A stretch of DNA of 35,107 nucleotides, taken from an uncultured Chlorobiaceae bacterium. GTDB taxonomy: Bacteria; Bacteroidota; Chlorobiia; Chlorobiales; Chlorobiaceae. A program made the position numbers and the translations under genes. Under the pieces are notes generated by a model. It searched no databases, was not told the DNA's origin, and worked only from the letters and a program-made list of their open reading frames with translations. The DNA is taken from positions 1 through 35,107 of the forward strand of contig CAJAOR010000091.1 of the NCBI GenBank assembly GCA_903942355.1. The letters are read 5' to 3'. Below, piece after piece: positions 28,599 to 35,107 of the stretch. Positions within the stretch are counted from its first letter, which is position 1, and each line of letters opens with the position of its first letter.

Positions 28599-30725
28599 TT
28601 ACTTGATGTATTTTTTTTGGGTTGCACGGGCTAAAAAGAGAGCCTGACTGTTTACGTTCGGGGCATCATTGTTAATCTTCGAGTACATCCCGTCAGCGTT
28701 CATCTGCCATGATTTGACATTATCGCTCAAAATCAGATCGAGATCCGATTTGACCGTCTGAATAAACGCTTTGTCGAACACCGGAAAAAGCGTTTCAATC
28801 CGGTCATCGAGGTTTCTCGGCATGATATCAGCACTTCCGAGATATAACTCCTCCTTTCCTCCGTTATGAAAGTAGTAGGCCCTGCTGTGTTCAAGAAAAC
28901 GTCCAATGACACTCTTCACCCTGATATTTTCGCTGACACCTTGTATGCCGGGCTTCAGGCAGCAAATTCCCCTAACAATGAGATCTATCCTTACACCCTC
29001 ATCAGAGGCCTTGTAGAGTGCCCGTATGGTCTTTGCATCGACAAGAGCATTCATTTTCATGATGATCCTGCCGCTCTTTTCCTTCTGGTTCCATTCGACC
29101 TCTCGTTCAATCATCTCGATAATCCTTTTTCGGGTATTGATCGGCGAGACAAGCAACTTTCGGTATTCGGTATGTTTTGAATATCCGGTCAACGCGTTGA
29201 ACAGCTCTGCAACATCGTTGGCAAGTTGTTCGTTGGCGGTAAAGAGACTGTAATCCGTGTAAATCTTGCCGGTGGCCGGATTGTAGTTTCCTGTACCAAG
29301 GTGCAGATACCTTTTCAGCTTTTTTTGTTCACGGCGCACAATAAGGGTCAGCTTGGCATGGGTTTTCAATCGCGGCAGACCGTAGGCAACATGAACTCCG
29401 ACATCTTCAAGCGCCCGTGCCCAGACAATATTGTTCTCTTCATCAAATCTTGCCTTGAGCTCTACAAGCACGGCAACCTGCTTGCCCTCTTCAGCTGCCC
29501 GCATCAATGCCTGAACAATGGGCGAATTGCTTCCGACCCGGTACAGTGTCTGCTTTATCGAAAGAACATCAGGATCCATAGCCGCCTGGTTGATAAAATC
29601 GACAACGGGCTGAAATGAGTCGTAAGGATGGTAGAGCAACTGATCTTTGGCTTTTATGGCTCTGAACATATCAGCGTCAAACTGCTCCTGGATAGGGTTA
29701 TTCGGCACAAAAGGCTCATCTTTCAGATCCGGCCGCTCTATCTTCAGAAGATCCAGAAGACAGCCGAGCCCAAGCGCCCCATCGATTTCATAAACGTTTC
29801 GCTCAGTGACTTCAAGATTTTTCATGAGCAATTTCCTGACCGAAAGGGGCATTGCCGGAGTAATGTCAAGCCGGACAACTTTCCCGTAACGTTGAGAGCG
29901 AATTCCCTGTTCGATGGTTTCAAGCAGATCGCCAGCCTCATCCTCTTCAATTTCAATATCAGCATCTCGAATCAATCTGAAAAGATGGGATTTAATAATC
30001 CTCATTTTCGGAAACAAGTGGGCCAGATTGTTTTCAACAAGATCTTCGAGCCAGATAAAGCGTATAATCCCCTCATCAGTAAAACCTTTGATGTCATTGA
30101 GCCGGAGCAGTCGGGGAAGAATGCCGGGAACCTTCACGCGAGCAAACTTCACTGCGTTGCTTTCCTCGTCTTCCAGTTCAATGGCAAGGTTCAGAGACAG
30201 GTTCGACATAAAAGGAAACGGATGAGCCGTATCGAAGGCCAGCGGAGTCAGTACGGGAAAGATCTCCTTGCGAAAATAGTGACTCAGCGCTCTCTGCTGC
30301 AGGGGCGAGAGTTCGGAAACCCGAAGGAAAGCAATATTTTCACGCCGCAGGGCCGGTACCAGATCCTGATAAAAACACTTGTCTCGTTCACTGAGCTGCT
30401 GCAAGACCATGGTTCGGATTTTTTCAAGCTGCTCAACAGGAGTCTGGCCATCAATGGTTCGGTCCTGGATGCCCGCTTCATACTGATCCTCAATGCCTGC
30501 AACACGGATCATGAAATATTCATCCAGGTTTAAACTGAAAATCGAGATGAATTTTACCCGTTCAAGCAGGGGGTGCGCTTTAGGATCAACGGCTTCTTCA
30601 AGCACTCGCTGATTGAAATAGAGCCAGCTCAGCTCCCTGTTGACATAAAAGGATGCGTCAAAAAAATCAGGCAGCGTTTCCTTCTTGGTATTTTCTTCAT
30701 TCCCTGTCGGCATAAAAAAAATCAA
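28599..30725 (-). CDS. ppk1: polyphosphate kinase 1
   Basis: 708 aa; [54 protein letters not shown] motifs. Confidence 0.96.
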   Translation of the reverse strand: MIFFMPTGNEENTKKETLPDFFDASFYVNRELSWLYFNQRVLEEAVDPKAHPLLERVKFISIFSLNLDEYFMIRVAGIEDQYEAGIQDRTIDGQTPVEQLEKIRTMVLQQLSERDKCFYQDLVPALRRENIAFLRVSELSPLQQRALSHYFRKEIFPVLTPLAFDTAHPFPFMSNLSLNLAIELEDEESNAVKFARVKVPGILPRLLRLNDIKGFTDEGIIRFIWLEDLVENNLAHLFPKMRIIKSHLFRLIRDADIEIEEDEAGDLLETIEQGIRSQRYGKVVRLDITPAMPLSVRKLLMKNLEVTERNVYEIDGALGLGCLLDLLKIERPDLKDEPFVPNNPIQEQFDADMFRAIKAKDQLLYHPYDSFQPVVDFINQAAMDPDVLSIKQTLYRVGSNSPIVQALMRAAEEGKQVAVLVELKARFDEENNIVWARALEDVGVHVAYGLPRLKTHAKLTLIVRREQKKLKRYLHLGTGNYNPATGKIYTDYSLFTANEQLANDVAELFNALTGYSKHTEYRKLLVSPINTRKRIIEMIEREVEWNQKEKSGRIIMKMNALVDAKTIRALYKASDEGVRIDLIVRGICCLKPGIQGVSENIRVKSVIGRFLEHSRAYYFHNGGKEELYLGSADIMPRNLDDRIETLFPVFDKAFIQTVKSDLDLILSDNVKSWQMNADGMYSKINNDAPNVNSQALFLARATQKKYIK

Positions 30726-31327
30726 AGATTAGAGTTGAATCGAATGATCCCATGTTCGTGAACGACTCCATCAAGAAGTTCATCCCCAGCGTCAACAGGA
30801 ACGGCCTCAACCTTCTGCTGAAGGAAAGAAAGTCCGATTCGGCAAGGAGTAATTCCCTTCAGTAAAAGGCGTCTCAAAAAACGGTCGTAAAATCCTTTTC
30901 CATAACCAATACGATGTCCTCGACCGTCAAAAGCGAGCAGGGGCATCAGCACAACATCAAGATGCGATTCATCCGCCACCACGATTGCCTCTGGTTCAGG
31001 CTGGCCAAATTGTGCAGGCCGAAGTGCACAGCCTTTCTCGAATGCAGCCGTCAAGAGTTCTCCGTTTTGGACAACAGGAACTGAAAGCTGTTTTTTCATT
31101 GCCGCAAGTCCGTCTATGATTGCTGATGTACTCACTTCAGTTGAGCCGGGAATGGAAAGGTATAGATGAATATGATGCGCGTTGACCACCTCCGGCAAAG
31201 CGAGGACACGACCAGCAATAGCCATGCTCATGGCTACCCTTGATTGTTCCGAAGTCGCCCCCCTCCGCTCAATCATCATTACCCTCAATGCCGATTTTTC
31301 AGCGGCAAGAGTTGCTTCTCGATCCAT
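30722..31327 (-). CDS. 5-formyltetrahydrofolate cyclo-ligase
   Basis: [24 protein letters not shown] signature. Confidence 0.93.
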   Translation of the reverse strand: MDREATLAAEKSALRVMMIERRGATSEQSRVAMSMAIAGRVLALPEVVNAHHIHLYLSIPGSTEVSTSAIIDGLAAMKKQLSVPVVQNGELLTAAFEKGCALRPAQFGQPEPEAIVVADESHLDVVLMPLLAFDGRGHRIGYGKGFYDRFLRRLLLKGITPCRIGLSFLQQKVEAVPVDAGDELLDGVVHEHGIIRFNSNL

Positions 31328-31631
31328 GGCACTCCACCTGTGATGTCATACCGTACCGTTCAACTGCTCCTGATTCACAAGAGCAAACTAACATACACTT
31401 CTGCATTACGAAACATAAAATAATAATATAGAGTTCTTTCTCCCTGAATTAATCCGTAAATCAATCCACTCTCTTGTTGTCCGGAATCGTTTCAACAATC
31501 AGAAGCTTATGGGACGCATGTGTCATGAACACTTCGATCATGCTTATTCATTATTTGTCGTATCTTCACAGATTGAATGAAGGGCGACCTGTGTATTGTA
31601 CTTCCGGAACACCTATAATCAGACAAGAACC

Positions 31632-32960
31632 ATGAGCGTTATTTTTCAGCAGGCCCGCATTCTCAATCCTCTTGAACATCTCGACCTCACCGGAACGATA
31701 AAGGTGGCTGACAACGGCGAAATCGAAGCCGTCGTTTTCGGCAACCAAACTCTTGCAGCATCACCGGAAGACAGGGTCCTTGATCTTCGTGGAAAGATAC
31801 TGGCCCCTGGACTTTTTGATATGCACTGCCATTTCAGAGAGCCCGGCCAGGAATACAAGGAAACGTTGGAAAGCGGATCAAAAGCGGCGGCAGCAGGCGG
31901 ATTTACCGGTGTAGCCTTAATGCCAAACACGAAACCTGTTATTGACAGTCCACTTGGAGTGGCCTATATCCGCCATCACGCAGCAAAACTTCCCGTCGAT
32001 CTGGAAGTGATCGGGGCTATGACTGTTGAAAGCAAGGGGGAACATCTCGCTCCGTTCGGAAAGTTCCGCTCCTATGGAGTCACAGCCGTTTCGGATGACG
32101 GTACGGCGATTCAAAACAGCCAGATCATGCGGCTGGCCTTTGAGTACGCATCAAACTTTGATCTTCTTGTCATTCAGCACTGTGAAGAGCGGGCGCTTAC
32201 GGTTGGTGCCGTCATGAATGAAGGGCTCTTTTCGACCCAGCTCGGCCTGAAGGGAATACCTGACGTTTCTGAAGCCATTATGCTCAGCCGCGATCTTCTT
32301 TTAATGCGTTATCTTGAAGAGCATAAACTGCACGACCCGCTCAGAAGGCCCCGTTACCACGTTGCGCATATCAGTACAAAAGCAGCGCTTGATCTTGTTC
32401 GAAAGGCAAAGCAGGATGGTCTTCAGGTTACCTGTGAAGTAACTCCACACCATTTCACGCTCTGTGATGAAGATCTGTTCCTTGCTGAGCTGAAAGGCAA
32501 TTATATCATGAAGCCCCCGCTCTCATCCAGGGAGAACCGTGAAGCTTTGCTCGAAGGCCTTGCTGACGGAACTATTGATGTCATAGCCACCGATCATGCA
32601 CCTCATGCTTCGCATGAAAAGGAGTGTCCCTCAGACCAGGCGGCATTTGGCATTATAGGGCTTGAAACCTCCCTTGGCTTGACCATAACAGAGTTGGTCG
32701 AGAAAAATGTTATCACCATGTCTCGCGCCATAGAGCTGCTGTCGATTAATCCAAGAGCTGTCATGAAACTGAAACCTCTTCTTTTTGCAGTGGGAGAAGA
32801 AGCAAATTTTACAATCATCGACCCTGATATCCATTGGAGTGTCGACGCTGGTTCTCTGAAGTCCAAATCGTCAAATACCCCATTTCTCAATCGTCCACTG
32901 AAAGGAAAGGCATGGGGGATCTACCATAAAGGAAAACTTCATGAATCGGAAGCGCTTTAA
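31632..32960 (+). CDS. pyrC: dihydroorotase (class I)
   Basis: FDMHCHFREPGQEYKET, ALMPNTKPVID, IATDHAPHASHEKE motifs; likely ATG at 31632 (ORF track opens at 31596). Confidence 0.94.
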   Translation: MSVIFQQARILNPLEHLDLTGTIKVADNGEIEAVVFGNQTLAASPEDRVLDLRGKILAPGLFDMHCHFREPGQEYKETLESGSKAAAAGGFTGVALMPNTKPVIDSPLGVAYIRHHAAKLPVDLEVIGAMTVESKGEHLAPFGKFRSYGVTAVSDDGTAIQNSQIMRLAFEYASNFDLLVIQHCEERALTVGAVMNEGLFSTQLGLKGIPDVSEAIMLSRDLLLMRYLEEHKLHDPLRRPRYHVAHISTKAALDLVRKAKQDGLQVTCEVTPHHFTLCDEDLFLAELKGNYIMKPPLSSRENREALLEGLADGTIDVIATDHAPHASHEKECPSDQAAFGIIGLETSLGLTITELVEKNVITMSRAIELLSINPRAVMKLKPLLFAVGEEANFTIIDPDIHWSVDAGSLKSKSSNTPFLNRPLKGKAWGIYHKGKLHESEAL

Positions 32961-33080
32961 ATAACAATTCCCTTAATGGGAGCGCTTGGTTATCGAATAA
33001 ATTTTTATTACTTTTCTGCTCATTTTTAGCAAGAAAAAAAACAGAAGAGCGTCCTAACCTAAAGAATTACCTTACGAGTC

Positions 33081-33275
33081 ATGGCAAAGAAACAATCGTT
33101 TGCAGATAAAGGCAAAAAAACCGGTACCAGTGATTTCAAGTGTGCAAAAGTTATTTTTTCTGTCAAATCAGAAAAAACCAACGCATGGAAATTCATTGAA
33201 AAGAATGTCCGGATCCCAAACGGGGAAAATGATCAGGTGATTCTGGCAAAAGCAATCACTGATTACGCAAAGTAA
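33081..33275 (+). CDS. small lysine-rich protein of unknown function (64 aa)
   Basis: Complete ORF MAKKQSFADKGKKTGTSDFKCAKVIFSVKSEKTNAWKFIEKNVRIPNGENDQVILAKAITDYAK in otherwise non-coding DNA; followed by a hairpin. Confidence 0.75.
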   Translation: MAKKQSFADKGKKTGTSDFKCAKVIFSVKSEKTNAWKFIEKNVRIPNGENDQVILAKAITDYAK

Positions 33276-33294
33276 TCATACTGGATTCTTGTCT

Positions 33295-33318
33295 CAGTGC
33301 ACCCCGCCGGGTGCACTG
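33295..33318 (+). terminator. perfect 10-bp hairpin after the small ORF
   Basis: CAGTGCACCC (33295-33304), CGCC loop, GGGTGCACTG (33309-33318); T-run only further downstream. Confidence 0.6.
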
Positions 33319-33358
33319 AATCTCCCCTGCTTTCTCACCTTTTTTTCTCCCTTCCGGC

Positions 33359-34147
33359 ATGGCTGAACAATCTGATACTTTGCAATCGAACCAGTCATTG
33401 CTCTGGTTTGAGAAGTGGTTTAACCATCCGCTTTATCTTGAAGTTTACAGCCACCGAGACCATGATGAAGCTGCTCGCTGCATTCAAACCATTCTCTCGC
33501 GTTCCCGCCTTGAGCTGCAAGAACCAGCAACACTGTCGGTTCTTGATATTGCCTGTGGGGCAGGTCGGCATGCTCTTGAACTTGCACGGCTCGGTTACTC
33601 GGTCACCGGAAATGACCTTTCGCCGTTTCTGCTTGAAGAAGCAAGAAAAGATGCGCTGAAAAGTCAACTGCAGCTGCATCTTACCTGTTGCGACATGAGG
33701 GAGATTCCCGCCAGCGCTCTTTATGATCTTGTGGTACAGCTTTTTACCAGTTTCGGCTATTTTGACCTGAAAGAGGATGACCGATTGGTGCTCAGGAGAG
33801 CCTGTGGTGCACTCCGAAAGGGCGGATGGTATGTTCTCGACCTTCTCAACCCTGTCATACTTGCGCGCAATCTGGTTCCTCACTCCCGGAGAACCGTAGG
33901 CGACCTTGATGTTCTTGAAGAGCGTGCGTTTGAAAACGACAGGATTACCAAAAACATTACCATTACCCCGCCGGTCGGCGAAGCGCTGAGGTTCTCTGAG
34001 TCGGTAAGGCTTTACGGCAAGGATGAGATTCTTTCAATGCTTCAGGAGGAGGGCTTTTCAGTGACCGATATTGCAGGAAACTATCAAGGCGAACCATTTA
34101 TTGAAAATGACTCGCCAAGAATGATGCTCTTTTGCAGAAAACAGTGA
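33359..34147 (+). CDS. class I SAM-dependent methyltransferase
   Basis: SAM motif VLDIACGAGRHALELARLGYSVTGNDLSPFLLEEAR. Confidence 0.88.
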   Translation: MAEQSDTLQSNQSLLWFEKWFNHPLYLEVYSHRDHDEAARCIQTILSRSRLELQEPATLSVLDIACGAGRHALELARLGYSVTGNDLSPFLLEEARKDALKSQLQLHLTCCDMREIPASALYDLVVQLFTSFGYFDLKEDDRLVLRRACGALRKGGWYVLDLLNPVILARNLVPHSRRTVGDLDVLEERAFENDRITKNITITPPVGEALRFSESVRLYGKDEILSMLQEEGFSVTDIAGNYQGEPFIENDSPRMMLFCRKQ

Positions 34148-34180
34148 GCCCTTATAGATCGGCTCAGAGAACCCACGGAA

Positions 34181-35107
34181 TCAGTTAAGCATATTGCGAT
34201 CCCGATACCACTCGTATGCGTTTCGAATGCTGTGCTCGTGTGACTCATACCGCATATTCAACACGCGCTTGGCCTTCGTTGAATCAAAATAGAGAAAATG
34301 GGACGCTACCCTGAACATTGACATATTGAAAAGCTTCGATATCCGGTTCTTGTTTTTATAGAGATCCAGCCCTAGCTTCAGAATTTTTGCCATCCAGAAC
34401 GGAAGAGGAAAAAGAACCTTTGGGGCTCCGGTAATCCTCGAAATAGTATCGGCAAGCTGCTTGTAGGAGACATTTTCACCGCCCAGGATATAACGCTCCC
34501 CTGTTTTTCCTTTTTCCATGGCCGTGATAATGGTCTCTGCAACAATCTCAACATCAACCACGCAGATGCCGCCGAGAGGATAAAACGGAAGTTTTCGGTT
34601 ATAGATATCCTTGATGATCCGTCCGGCATTGAAGTTAATGTCTCCTGCACCAAACACAAATGCGGGATTGACGATAACACAGTCCAACCCTTTTTTGACG
34701 GCTTCGGCAACCTCTAGTTCTGAAAGGTGTTTTGTCCTGGCATATTCAAGGTCGATCTGGTGAAAATTCCAGATAACCGATTCATCGACAGGCTTTTTGT
34801 CGAAAGCAATGCCTACGGCCGTAATGGAACTGACATGGAGGAATCTTGTCACGCCGGCAATAGCCGATGCCTGCAGCATATTGCGGGTACCTTCAACATT
34901 GATTTTATAGAGGAGGGCATTTTTTTTATCCCCCATATAGGTAAGCCCTGCTGAGTGATAGACAAGATTAATTCCCTGTAACGCAGAATCGAGCGATGCC
35001 CTGTCGGTAATATCGCCATAGACAAGCTTGACCTTGTGCAGTACATCGGAGAGTGAGGTTAAATCCGAATTTTTTCGGACAAGAATTGAAACTTCATTAT
35101 CAGTGGA
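34181..35107 (-). CDS. NAD-dependent epimerase/dehydratase (extended SDR), truncated at the right edge
   Basis: Frame stays open past the track's start (34936) to 35107: STDNEVSILVRKNSDLTSLSDVLHKVKLVYGDITDRASLDSALQGINLVYHSAGLTYMGDKK...; YARTKHLSE (YxxxK) motif. Confidence 0.88.
   Translation of the reverse strand, partial: STDNEVSILVRKNSDLTSLSDVLHKVKLVYGDITDRASLDSALQGINLVYHSAGLTYMGDKKNALLYKINVEGTRNMLQASAIAGVTRFLHVSSITAVGIAFDKKPVDESVIWNFHQIDLEYARTKHLSELEVAEAVKKGLDCVIVNPAFVFGAGDINFNAGRIIKDIYNRKLPFYPLGGICVVDVEIVAETIITAMEKGKTGERYILGGENVSYKQLADTISRITGAPKVLFPLPFWMAKILKLGLDLYKNKNRISKLFNMSMFRVASHFLYFDSTKAKRVLNMRYESHEHSIRNAYEWYRDRNMLN

Noticed and set aside
29628-30533. 301-aa plus-strand ORF antisense to ppk1
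   Set aside because: Fully overlaps well-supported ppk1; no recognisable motifs. A shadow ORF from codon bias.
1-35107. tRNA/rRNA genes, transposases, phage or defence modules
   Set aside because: None recognised by eye; nearly all of the window is housekeeping-type coding sequence.

Overview
This window looks like a core chromosomal segment of a green sulfur bacterium (Chlorobiaceae-like; inferred from gene content, no database search). It encodes ATP-citrate lyase (aclB-aclA), lgt, a GDT1/UPF0016 transporter, a GNAT acetyltransferase, a PAS/GAF/GGDEF diguanylate cyclase, a PstS-like lipoprotein with two LolC/E-like permeases, the arginine cluster argCJBFRG plus argH, two tandem Tsp/CtpA-type proteases flanking a PmtA-like methyltransferase and tatA, class II fructose-bisphosphate aldolase, an M20 amidohydrolase, a CBS protein, rpiB, ppk1, 5-formyl-THF cyclo-ligase, pyrC, a 64-aa lysine-rich small protein, a SAM methyltransferase and a truncated epimerase. 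I see no clear novel multi-gene defence or mobile system. The most interesting non-obvious signals are: (1) a frameshifted response-regulator receiver-domain remnant antisense in the argG-argH gap; (2) the first 14 codons of an RRM-type RNA-binding protein at the left edge, with a candidate promoter and a long leader; (3) a dyad operator candidate in the aclB/lgt divergent region; (4) a palindrome overlapping a candidate arg promoter; (5) tsp paralogues with identical DNA blocks; (6) small ORFs and short repeats in intergenic DNA.
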